Below are positions 1 to 10,577 of a stretch of DNA of 64,000 nucleotides, one piece after another. Positions within the stretch are counted from its first letter, which is position 1. Every line of letters begins with the position of its first letter. The notes beneath the pieces were generated by a model. The model was not told the DNA's origin. It searched no databases and saw only the letters and a program-made list of their open reading frames with translations. Made by a program: the position numbers and the translations under genes. This stretch comes from Steinernema hermaphroditum (lineage: Eukaryota > Nematoda > Chromadorea > Rhabditida > Steinernematidae), in contig CM059621.1 of the NCBI GenBank assembly GCA_030435675.1, forward strand, positions 11,904,001 to 11,968,000, written 5' to 3'.

Positions 1-331
1 GTCGTGGTCGTCGAGGCACCCTTTGGAGTCGTGGTCGTCGAGGCCTCCGGAGTGGTGGTCATCGAGGCCTTCGGAGTCGTGGTCGTCGAGGCCTCCGGAG
101 TGGTGGTCATCGAGGCCTTCGGCGTCGTGGTCGTCGAGGCACCCTTCGGAGTCGTGGTCGTCGAGGCCTCCGGACTGGTGGTCGTCGAGGCCTCCGGACT
201 GGTGGTCGTCGAGGCCTCCGGAGTGGTGGTCATCGAGGCCTTCGGAGTCGTGGTTGTCGAGGCGCCCTCCGGAGTCGTGGTCGTCGAGGCGCTCTTCGGC
301 GTCGTGGTCGTCGAGCCCTTCGGAGTCGTGA
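1..331 (-). repeat. Mucin-type tandem repeat coding array
   Basis: Degenerate tandem repeat with a period of about 27-30 nt, read on the minus strand as A-S-T-T-T-T-P-E/K with occasional Gly-Ala or Met variants. It is the O-glycosylation-type tail of the gene starting at 1371 and runs off the window at position 1. The open frames on the plus strand here are by-products of the repeat. Confidence 0.9.
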
Positions 332-1371
332 TCCTCGACTGGGAAGGAGGTTCTAAACCCGTGCTCAATAAAACTTAAAAGAACGTTCCCCCTTACCCAC
401 AGACTGGGCAATTTTTGCTGCAATGTCCTGCCCACTGCCGACGTCCTTGACCTTTCCATCTTTCAAACCGTACTGGGCCTTTATTTTCTTCGCGTCAAGA
501 TCGATTCCGACGACGACCACGTTCGTCTTCTTTTCGGCCATAGTGCTCAGAACTGCGCCAGTAGCCTTGGCGTCGTCTTCTCTCTCTTGATCTCCTTTCG
601 GTCCACTAAAAATATCTAACATCCAGGGAAATGAGTCCAGAAACATACGTGTATTTGTCCTCCGTTGGGGCGAACAACATGAAGGAGTGCAGCTCGGTGT
701 TGACGGAGGTTTCTCGACGGAAGCGTAGTGCCTTCGTCTTTTGGGAGTTATCGTAGGCGTCTACGGCACTGAAACAACCCGTAGGCTTTGGATTAACTTC
801 TATCGTTGACATACTTCTTTTGGCTAGGATAGCCATCTGTGCCCATGATATGTGCCTTGTTGTAGAGTTCCTCGAAAGTACTTTGCAGCTTGTCCTCATC
901 TAGGATGGACACAAAAGGTGTGGTAAGTAGGTGCTGTTCGGCGTAGGGAGCGAAAGCGATCGAAAGACCCTTTTGCAGTGGATCTTCTTGCCATTTTTGT
1001 ACCGTATCCCAGATCACGGCTTTCGTCTTCTAAACAATAAAAAGACACAGTGAATGTGCTGTGAATGGATCTCCTACATCGAGACATTCGTGCTTAGCAC
1101 ACTTGGCTGCAGCGTCGGAAGGAATACCCAAATTCAAAGCGATAGTTAGTTTCTGTTCGGTGGCCGGCGTTGGCGGCAGCGTTAGCTTCGGAGTCGTCGT
1201 CAACTTCGGAGTCGTCGCGGGGGGATTAGTCGAATGGTGAGACTTTCGCGTCCCCAGCGAGACACCCAAGGCGATAGCGATGGACGCGAGAACGAGGAAG
1301 GCGAGGATAATGATCGCGATGATCCACGGCTTACGGCGAAGAATGCCGTCGCGCTCCCAGAAACGAGCCAT
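1..1371 (-). CDS. Type II membrane VWA-like/mucin protein, 3' end beyond the window
   Basis: Minus-strand gene of at least five exons: 1371-1078, 1029-815, 768-649, 605-397 and 352 to the window edge, all with GT-AG junctions. It starts MARFWERDGILRRKPW, followed by one hydrophobic segment (about residues 16-38) with no cleavage site, so a type II anchor. A short Thr/Pro stalk leads into a cysteine-poor domain of about 210 residues. That domain ends in a strand and helix (VVVVGIDLDAKK, then GSGQDIAAKIAQS) typical of the last part of a VWA fold; I see no intact DxSxS MIDAS motif. The last exon is a mucin array of ASTTTTPE/K units and has no stop in the window. Intron positions and phases match the gene at 6147-10345, so the two are paralogues. 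Function unknown; a cell-surface or glycocalyx protein is inferred. Confidence 0.8.
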
Positions 1372-1435
1372 CTAAAGCGAAATTCGTGAGGGGAAACGAC
1401 TGAGGGAAAGAATGTAAAGAAGGCGGCTATGACCT

Positions 1436-1490
1436 CCTTTTATGGCGATCTTTTGTAAGCGGAAAGGGTGGAGTTAGTCGCGGGTGATAA
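1436..1490 (-). promoter_or_regulatory. TATA-like box and GATA site upstream of the 1371 gene
   Basis: On the minus strand a CATAAAAGG element lies at about 1436-1444, some 65 nt before the start codon, and TGATAA is at 1485-1490. GATA sites of this kind are the standard intestinal signal in nematodes (ELT-2 class factors). Gut expression is inferred only. Confidence 0.4.
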
Positions 1491-2920
1491 GAGTTAAGCC
1501 GCGCCGACGGAGGAGTGGAAACCGATCTGCACCCAGGTAGGCGCCCATCTGATGTCATGCGAGTAAGAGATGAGCAAGACTATCCGCTTAGCAAGAAGTG
1601 CAGGCACAAAGACACATAAATGGACCCTTTAGAAAGGGAAGGGACTGAGACGCACGGTGTGACTACTCGGAATGCAAACAATTCGTCAGACAAGCCGCGC
1701 GCATTTAGAAACATTTTTACGCACGCACGCAGTCCATGATGCCCAGATTCGTATTTGAGTTGAGAGAGGCCGATGGTGAGTCATCCGGCTTTTCCTTTTC
1801 GAGCACAGACCGACGTTAGAGCATAGAAGGCACAAGTTAATAAGTTAAACATGCAGCGACCTCACCACTATTTGACACATTGCGTTCCGCCATCGTCGAA
1901 CTGAAAGTCGAATCCTGACATCTACTTGAAGTAGTTGAAAGTGTCTTCAATGAGGGTTAAGCGAGTGCTGCATCCATCCAAAAAACGGCCTATTTAGGGC
2001 GTGGACATTTGGGATGGCAAGCTATAATTTTTCAAAAAGGTTTCGCATCTTCTAACACTCTTTAGCAATTTATATCAATCAATTCGTATTTTCGATTTCA
2101 ATATTGCGCAACGATTTGACTGTAGGAAGTTCCGTCAGCATCCTTTTTTATAATTATTTCATCATGTCCTTTATGAATAAACGGCACAAAAATAAACATT
2201 TTCAAAATCACTGAACACGCAATCAGCTTTCAGCGTCATCAGTTTTGACTGATAAGGAGCGCTTTACAAAACGTTGGCGGAGACGTTCAGTTCCTCCATA
2301 AGTCTACGTGGAATGCAAAGAGTTTAGTGACGAAACAATGTGAAGATTCGTTTTTTTTTCAAAAAATTAGGAGAGTATATAGGCTGATAGGACAGTTGCG
2401 ATGAAACTTCGAAGTCAGTTTCGCCGAGCGAACTGGTGAGCCGATCTAGGACGAGCCTCAACGAAAGACCGCTTCAACGAAGTCAAGAATTATTTTAGGA
2501 TTTCATAAGACCTATTTTGAATAGATGCGGATACCTAAAGAGATGTTCAGTTAAGCAGAAGAACTGCCGTTGAGACAGTTAAGTCCTGCGACTAAAATCT
2601 AGAAGCGGAGCAGATGAATCACCAATTTGATACTTCATACCGTTTAATCAGAGCTCTGCGTCCGGACTCAACTGCCCGAGGTGCTTCCAAGATGCAATTC
2701 TAAGTCAAATGCAAGGATTCCAACGTCTTTGCCACTTCCAGACACCTCCTCACTCCATCGCGACAATAAGAGTGCAAACAACTAGACAGTCTAGAAGTGA
2801 CTTCCGAAAACTGTCTCCGAGACCCTGACGATTTCAGACTCGGGCATTTGGAACCCAGTGCTCCATTTGAGTCAGTCGTTTCCGAAGCGATCGGGCTCTG
2901 CTGACTTCTCACGAATCGGA
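1491..2920. other. Divergent intergenic region
   Basis: About 1.4 kb between the divergent VWA-mucin and kelch genes. No coding exon is convincing. It should hold both promoters, but I see no distinctive element besides the TATA/GATA pair near 1440-1490. Confidence 0.5.
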
Positions 2921-4759
2921 ATGTCTTCGCAAACGCTGCGTGACTGTGTGATTGTGAGCGACGACGGCCAGGAGTAAGTAACTTCCTCTCTCTGTTCAAG
3001 GAACCATCCCCTCCTTTCAGGTTCGCCGTTCACAGCAGCCGAATGAAGAAGGTGTGGCCGCTTGGAGCGAAGCTGATCAACCTCACCCGAGAGTATCCAA
3101 TGCTTCGAATCGAATTGGACATAGAAACGGAGATCGTGCGTTGTTGACCTTCGAAAGCATCCACCAAATCAGATCTTTCAGGTAGATCTGATTGTGAAAT
3201 ACGTGAACAACGGCGACTACGAATCGATCCTTGCGAAGTGGAACTTGAGGGACAAACTTCTCAGAGCCTGTGCCGACATGCAGCTGAAGGAGCTTCAGTA
3301 CAAGATTCTGCACACTCTCTCGCAGCGGATGAATTCCTCCTGTTCCCTGTACGTGTGGGGGGCGCTCCGCACAGCCAACCACCCGAGCCAGGAAAACGCC
3401 CTGGACAGCGTTCTCTTCCAGCTGCGGACGATGAAGAAGTCTCGCGACTTTCTGGAGCTCTCTCTGGACGAAATCCGCACTCTGCTGGGCCACAAGCGGC
3501 TCCACGTACACAGCGAAGATGAAGTGTGGGGAATGGCCAAGACATGGATAGAAGCGAAACCGATCGAACGCAAGGAGCACCTGGCCACCCTCTTCTCGCT
3601 GATCCGGTTCCAAACGAGGCAAGAAGTCAGCGCACTCATCGACAAGGAGCAACTGCTCTCCTCTAACGGAATCAGAGTGCAGGACGCCGATATGCACTGG
3701 ACGCGGAGGGAGCCGCGCAGCTTCCTCTTGGCCCTTAACGGATGGTCAGCGGCAGCGCTCCAAGATATCGACATCTTTTCCAACTACACAAACCGCTTCG
3801 TCAGATTTCATATGATCGAGGACCATGCCAACCCCGTCGCTTACGCCATCGCCGAGGTACTGGATGGGAAGATCTACGTGGTTGGAGGAGGCGCCGCGGA
3901 TAAGTTCTTCAATAGTGTTCGGATTTTCGACCCGGCTGCGATGCAGTGGAGATCTTCGGCTCCTTCCATGAAGATTCCAAGGTCCGTTCTTGAGACGTTA
4001 TCTCCGTCTGATCTCCTTTTTGCAGATGCTACCCTAGCTCGGCCGTGCTGAATGGGAAATTGTTCGTTATTGGAGGATTCGATGGAAGCCAGAGAACCAA
4101 CAGCGTCGAGTTCTACAACCCGAAAACAAACGCATGGAAGGCAGCTGCGTAAGGATCATTCTACTCCCTCTCCCCTTCAGAATCGTCTTTTAGACGTATG
4201 CTCGAACGCCGCTCAGATTCCGCTGCCGCAGTCATGAACGGATTCCTTTACGTCTTCGGAGGAGTTAGCATCACCAATGTACTGGATACTGTAGAGCGCT
4301 ACGATCCCGCGACAAACAGATGGACGTTCATCGGAACCATGCCCCACAAAGCCTCCGGAGTGACGGCGATAGCCTGGGAAGGCGAAATCCTTCTGATTGG
4401 TGGAAGCGATGATGGGGTTCGACTGAAGAACGTCCTTCGGTTCACCAAGCACCACACGTTCCGCGCCGCCGGACAGTTGAACGTGGCCAGGTATGCCAAG
4501 AAGCAGTGTATGTTCAGTTGTTAGACCAAGCTCCTTCAGATCTAACGCGGGTGTCGCCTGCTACAACGGGAAAGTGTACGTCGCTGGAGGTTACAGTCAC
4601 GAAGTCGGCGGGGTGATCGATTCTGTGGAAGTTTACGAAGACGGAGCATGGAAGACGTGCTGTCGCCTCCCTCGTGTCAAAAGTGGACTCAAGATGGTGA
4701 CCATCGATAACTGGCCTAAGGCACCGAGGTCGTTCTACCACGTTCCCAATAGTAGCTAA
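2921..4759 (+). CDS. BTB-BACK-Kelch protein
   Basis: Six exons (2921-2973, 3021-3135, 3182-3981, 4026-4148, 4194-4490, 4540-4759) give 535 aa. The N-terminus, [19 protein letters not shown], resembles the first strand of a BTB/SKP1 fold. The rest of the BTB domain ([11 protein letters not shown], helical pairs) and a BACK domain (about residues 130-240: [28 protein letters not shown]) follow. Kelch blades come next with [36 protein letters not shown] and GKVYVAGGY, each followed by the Tyr/Trp spacing of the fold, so at least five blades. Proteins of this class are usually substrate adaptors for Cullin-3 ubiquitin ligases or actin-binding proteins. The BTB domain looks shorter than usual, so Cul3 binding is uncertain. 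The start is the first ATG giving an open frame into the BTB domain. Confidence 0.9.
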
Positions 4760-5280
4760 AACTCTGATGTGAAAGTTGTATCATGATAGAAACAGATAGA
4801 AAGTTTCAAGTTATGAAGTGTTTTTTGTTGGATATTGCATGGTGGGAATCAGTCCGTTGACAAGTAATGCTGATAGTTCATCGTTCGAAAATCAACGGAA
4901 AAATAAGTATTTGAATATGAACGTGAGTATGCAATGAACACCGCAAACACGATGATGTAAAATCATTCATAAAGATACATACAACCGTTCACATTCACGT
5001 TTTCTCTGCTCCCTCTGCGCCAGTGTATCAGAAAGGTAGTCTCATGTTTGGCACTCTCTATGTAAAACTCAGCAAAAGGGACAGAACAGTCCGCCTACTT
5101 GGCCGATTGATGTCCGCCTCGGTTAATTGCGGTCACCATCGCCTGTCTACTCCAGGAAACTCAGAACAGCAGCTGTGCATTGGTCGATGGTCTTTGCACG
5201 ACAAATTGCGAGAAAATTCACGCTTTCCCTTTTGCTCGTATATGCTACGAAATTCGAAATTATTCATAACTTCTGTTTCA

Positions 5281-6023
5281 ATGGATCCGGATCGTCCTAT
5301 GAAGCTTGAAACGCTGTACGATTACCGGAAGGACATAATCGTACTGCACCTTATGCCAGGTGCTTTTCTCCTCATGAAAACGGTGTTCTTGGGAGTAAGC
5401 CTTCCACTGAACATCGGTACTTTCAAGAACATGCTGTTCCCCGATGAGGCTGAAAAGACGTTTATCTCTTCCTCCCTCTACATGCAGTGCCTCTACTATC
5501 TCTTCTTTTCGCTTCTATCGCTCGAGGCACTCGCGTTTGGCACCGCTATTTTTGGAAACTACCTGACGAGGACATCTCTATGCTTTAAAAGAGTAAGCTC
5601 TTGATTATTTTAAACCTCTCTTTACAGTAATTGTCCAGATTTTTTACTCTCTCGTCGCGTTGTACTTCGTCTCCATTCACCGCTCGCTTCCAAATGATGC
5701 TACCGCACAAGGTATTCAACAGAAAAACTAAATAGGACCAATTTTTGGTTTATTTAGAGAAGCGCACGTGGAAGACGGTGGTGGGATTCTGCTCACTAGT
5801 CGTCATAAGTACATATTTTACGTTTCTCCTTCTCGACAGCGTTTTTGCCCAGCGTCTGTATCCGCAGAGGGCATCTAAGGAAGTGGCCACGTACGCCAAG
5901 TTCTTGAGGGAAACCGACCGCGAAGACCAGAAAAACTCGAGCAAACGGGCACTGCTTTGGACCGTTTGCGGTATTGCCCTAACGACGACAACTGTAATTG
6001 CTCTCTTGCGAGTGTCTGAATAA
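5281..6023 (+). CDS. Hypothetical multi-pass membrane protein (about 5 TM)
   Basis: Three exons (5281-5592, 5639-5711, 5758-6023) give 216 aa. The start chosen is MDPDRPMKLETLYDYRKD; the frame stays open further upstream but that part looks non-coding. Hydrophobic stretches are near residues 17-40, 62-92, 105-118, 133-158 and 190-212, with a polar, charged loop (KFLRETDREDQKNSSKR) before the last. The first intron needs the acceptor ending at 5638; the earlier AG would create an immediate stop. AATAAA overlaps the stop codon (6019-6024), so the 3' UTR may be very short or use another signal. I do not recognise the family; the layout is that of small nematode multi-TM proteins. It converges on the mucin gene ending at 6147. 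Confidence 0.65.
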
Positions 6024-6146
6024 ATGCGAAAAAATGAGGAGAAATGAAACGACCTGGTCGTTTGTTAGACGGCTGTCAGACAGATGAACCCGTTTACTCA
6101 CTAAGCTCACAAACCACAGATTGTGATAACAAACAAAAAGAAATAA

Positions 6147-9100
6147 TTAATAATCATCGTAGTTTTGTTCACTAACGGGATGAGGAACGGTGTAATAATC
6201 ATCGTCTGTGGTCGTCGTGGTCTTTAACGTTGTCGTCGCTAATGAAGGACTTGTAGTTGCTGTTGTGGGCGTCACGGTCGTGATTTTAGAAGTCGTCGTG
6301 GGAGCCAACGAGGGCGTAGTGGAAGTAGCATGACTCGTGCTGGACGTTCTCGGAACTTCCGAAGTGGAAGTTCTGGTTGGAGTTCTACTGGAGGACGAGG
6401 CGCTTGTGATAGTAGAACCTATCGAAGATTTTGTGAGTATAGTCGAGACTTTTGTTGATGTGAATGCTGGAGGTATCTCCCGCGAGGTTGTAAACGACAG
6501 GGCCTTTGTTGTCGTCGATTTTGTAGTGCGAGAAGGGCTTCGTGGAGCATCAGTCGTAGTCGCTCTCGGTCGAAAAGTAGTTGTAGTGGACTGAAGCGTT
6601 GTGGACGTGGATGTATCTGAAAAGATGTGAAAGAGCAAGGTGGAAAAAGGGGTTCGCTCAGTACCTTCAGTCGAAGGGTCCTGCTGAGAAGAAGTAGGAG
6701 ATTTCGCGGTTTTCGGCACGATGAAAGTCGAAGAAGACGAAGGATGATTTGTCGATGTTGGCGCAGATTCAGTGGGTGTATGTGCGTGCCAAATGGTCGT
6801 CTTGGATGTCATCGTTTTCGAATTTGCAGCTGTGACAGCTTCCGTCGGTTTGGCTTCTATGGAGACCGTAGACGAGGAGGTTGGAGAAGAAGAGACGGTC
6901 ACTGTTTGCAGGGTTGTGGAATCTGTCGTCGTAGGATCTACACCTCTTGCAGTTGTGGTGATTTTTGTTGCGCCCGTAGGAACAGTAGATGTATTCGGAA
7001 CTACTGTGGAAGCTGAGGCCAAGACGGTCGGTGTGGGACTGGCTGCCGTAGACCATGGAAGTGTGGAAGAAAAGTCGTCTGAGGATGCAGTCTTGGTGGA
7101 AGTCGGCGACATACTCGTGACAGGAGAAGTGCTGGCTGGTTTCGTCATTGTGGAAGATGGAAGTTCGGTCGCAACCGATGTCGGTGGACTGGCCGCTTCC
7201 GAAGTTTTTACGTGATTTTCAGTGGTTATACTCTTGGGGGTAGTCACCGTAAGCTTTTCCGTAGTGCTAGCACTGATAGAAGATGCCGGGTATATAGTTG
7301 TGGTAGAAGACGACGACAAACTCTTCGAGGACATGATGGTAGGGTCTACTGGGTCCGTGGAAGTCAGCAGCTCAATGGTGGTGGAGTGTGAATTCGGTAG
7401 AACGCTGGAAACTGTAGGAGAATGAGCAGCGGTCGTAGAGGAGGGAATCGTTGTTGTGACCACCGTAATCATAGTAGACACTGACGTATCAACCGGTGCA
7501 GACGATGTGGTGATAGCTCTTAACGTGGAGGTTGGCGATTCTCTCTTTGTGGAAATCGTCGAAGTCGGCGATGTATTCTGTGTGATGACGGTAGCGTAAT
7601 TAGATGTTGGAGCAATGATGGGTTTCAAAGTGAACGTAGATGTCGATGTCGTGGAGAATCCTGTAGATGTGCCAGCGGTGAATGTTTCTGTTGTGGTTGC
7701 GGCGGCAGTCGAAGTCGGTGAACTCTTTGAGACCGTACTTCTTTGAGTCGTTGTAGGAGATGTGTGGAAAGGTGATAAAGTAGAAGTGGTGACAGGTTCC
7801 GACGTCGTCGGAGATGGAAATTCTGTTACAACCGACGTCGGTGGACTGGTCCCTTCAGAAGTTTTGGTATGATTTTGAGTGGTTCTACCCTTCGGGGTAA
7901 TCAACGTAAACCTTTTCGTAGTGGTAGCACCAGTAGAAGAAGCCGGGGACAGCGTTTGGTTCTTTGCATGTTCAGTAACCTTCTGAGTGGTTGCTGTGAT
8001 AGCGAGGTGGGTTTGACCATTTGACATGTTTGTGGGAATTGGAGTCGATTCCGTTCCAATATTAATTGAAGAAGCTGAATCTGTTAGGGAAAATATGGTA
8101 GTCATCTGGCTTGAATTCACAGTATCTGAAGAGACAGTACTAATGCGGCCAGTAGATGTTGGTTCTGAGGTTGCGAAAGTCGAGATATCGAACGCCGTGG
8201 TTAAAGTTGAGGCCTTCGTTTTTTCTGCGTCCCCTTGAGAAGTCGTCAAAGGATTCGCTGTTGATGTGATCCATCCGTTCGTGTTGATGAATGCTGAGGA
8301 AGTTACTGTTGGCTCGGTGCTGGCCAGAGAAGGCATATTCGGAACGTCTGTTGGGTTCATGGTAGCCTTGCTCGCAGCTACGGTTGATTTGAGAGTTGTA
8401 GAAGTTGAGATAGTCATTCTAGTGCTTTCTGTTCTGGCAGAAGACGTTGCTGAGATTGCTGGAGCAGAAAATGTTGAAGAGTTTAGCTCTACAGAAGAAG
8501 TAGTTTCCGAAGAAACCGAAGACATTGATGTTGATGGGACTGAGCTGCTCCTGTTATTAGCGGTAGATTCTCTCGTTGTTGGCGGCTTGATAGTGTTCAA
8601 AGAGCTTTTCGACGTGCTTGCAACTTCTGCGGGGGGCGGAGTTGTCATAGAGTTTCTCGGACTGGTTACAAAAGTTGAATTTGCCGTCCCACTGCCTTGT
8701 GTGTTAACAGAAGAGGTTGTTATGGTGATTGCTTCCGCTGGATTGGTTGAGCTTGCAGCCATAGACGTTCTACGTACCGGAAAAGCCGCAGTTGTGCTCA
8801 CTGGGTCTGGAGAAGTTTGAGATTCTGTTGTAGCACTGGAGGACCACGTGGATGCAGTGTAGTGTTCCTGTTTTGTTGAAGAAGAAGTCGTCTGCGAAGT
8901 GGACGCCGAGGACATTACACTTATCATAGCCGTTGGCGTTGTGGTTTGTGCTTCTATCACTATTTCGGTGGTCCATCGAGAAGGGGTGATCTTGGTTTGA
9001 AGCGATGTGACCTCCGTTCCCAGGCTAGACGATAAAGCTGCCTGTTTCGTGTGGACTTTTGTAGCCTTAGAGGAAGATGTGGTCGGAGCTTGTTGTGTGG

Positions 9101-10345
9101 TGGTTGTTTTCGGTGATGTTGAGACGATCAAAGGAGAACTTGCCGATGGATTCGTGAATGTCACTGTCGCAGAGGATTCTGTACTGGTGCGTGAAAAACG
9201 AGATGTAGAAGAAGCTTCCGTAAGAGTCCTTCCAGAGGCAGTTCTTGGTGTTATTGTGCTCTTCCTAGAAGTCGTCGACGTAGTTGTCGCTTTTATATTC
9301 GTGGGTTCAGCAGTAGGCGATATTTCTTCCTTCGAAGGCGTTGTAGAAAGCGTTGTGTTATCAGGGAACCACCCGTGTGGATATAACTCTAAAAATGAAC
9401 TCTTAAGGTGTATATCTTCGAGTAATTCTTACTTGTAGAGTGCACAATATTGTCAACAGTTCTTTTGTCGCAGCCGATATGTTTCGAGTTGTTACCGTAC
9501 ATTGACAACTCCTTCGTCTCGATATCGATTCCGACAATAATCGACTGTACAGTCTTGGACACGTGCTGCATGTACTGAAGAGAGTCCTCCATGTCCTGGA
9601 CGCGTTTTTCCTCCGATCTGTATCCACATCATTCTGAGAACTAGATCTCTCGTAGGTGCTCACCCATACGCAGCCACCTCCGGGGCCACGAGCATGAAGT
9701 TTTCGATGTGAAGAGTGGAAGGATCGATTCTTCGTTCGGTCCTCATATTCAGTTTAGTGGCATTGAAGTGCTTCAGGAAACTGCAATCGTTACGTAGTCT
9801 TTCAACGTCTACCCGTGACCTACCATGTCTGATTTGGTGTCGCCAACACCGAATGCGCTGTCAGATTACGAAGGCTCATCGCCAATTCAACCGTAGAATT
9901 GCGCACAAAGACGTAGTCTCCTGCTTCTATCTTCATGTTTTCGTCTCCGTAGGGAAGCCATCGGACGTAGAGGTCGCCGAGAGATCGTCGTTCCTTCCAC
10001 AGAAGAAGGACAGTGGACATCACAATCCTTGTGTTCTAAGCGAGGAATAAATGAGTCAGTTTCGGGGTCCTACATTGAAACATGAGGATTTTGCTTCTGA
10101 CGGACATGCTACGTTGACAGCGATGGTTAAGAACTGCTGGAAGCGCGACGGAGCGTACTGCAGTGACCTTCCTTAAAAGGCAAATGGAAATCTATTCCCA
10201 AAACGGTTCTACCTCCAGTTCCAAGAGTCACTCCTAGCGTTACGGCAAGGGATGCCAGGCAAACGATCAGAAAAACGGCGAGCGTTCCTATCCAAAGCAG
10301 TCTTCTTCGAGAACGTTCTCGGCTAGTCCAAAAGGAACGGGGCAT
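6147..10345 (-). CDS. Type II membrane VWA-like/mucin protein, long Ser/Thr-rich tail
   Basis: Seven exons (10345-10213, 10171-10074, 10035-9824, 9780-9664, 9617-9433, 9388-6665, 6616-6147) give 1312 aa. The N-terminus MPRSFWTSRERSRRR is followed by one TM segment ending LGVTLGTGG, close to LGVSLGTRK in the gene at 1371. An ectodomain of about 230 residues ends in a VWA-like strand (SIIVGIDIETKELSMYG). A tail of about 1,000 residues is dominated by Ser, Thr, Pro and Ala, with longer repeats such as a segment containing TSPPTSVVTE/TSPPTSVATE found twice. It ends acidic and tyrosine-rich (DDDYY...NYDDY). Four introns match the paralogue in position and phase (0, 2, 2, 1). A likely trans-splice acceptor (TTCCAG) lies about 9 nt before the start. 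Mucin-type surface protein; partner and substrate unknown. Confidence 0.85.
6617..6664 (-). other. 48-nt in-frame intron in the mucin tail
   Basis: The minus strand shows GTACTG...TTTTCAG, exactly 48 nt and open in frame. Read through, it adds 16 residues of quite different composition (TERTPFSTLLFHIFS-like, hydrophobic) to an otherwise Ser/Thr-only tail. It is probably spliced out, but retention would not break the protein. Confidence 0.7.
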
Positions 10346-10540
10346 TTTCGTTTTCTGGAAGAATGTACAGGTAAAGCATGGAAACAAAATGATTTCTGAT
10401 CGATTTTGAGAAACCGCGAGAGACAGAACGTCATCGACTGTCTTCTTAATCCAAGAAGGCATGTGAGAACTGACTCACTCGAGTCCAATTAGTACAGTGT
10501 GTGGGAACACCCCCATCTAAAGATCATCTTCCCTAGACAC

Positions 10541-10577
10541 TCTCTTTAAGTAGGCGAGATCAGAAGACGACTGATAA
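10541..10577 (-). promoter_or_regulatory. Putative core promoter and GATA site of the 10345 mucin gene
   Basis: ACTGATAA at 10570-10577 (plus-strand reading) matches the consensus of intestinal GATA factors. An ACTTAAAGAG stretch on the minus strand near 10541-10552 could serve as a TATA-like element. Both lie about 200 nt before the start codon. The paralogue also has TGATAA upstream, which favours a shared gut pattern; this is inference. Confidence 0.4.

Noticed and set aside
4..378. Plus-strand Val/Glu-rich frames over the first 380 nt
   Set aside because: They are the complement of the minus-strand ASTTTTPE mucin repeat, which joins in frame to upstream exons with good splice sites.
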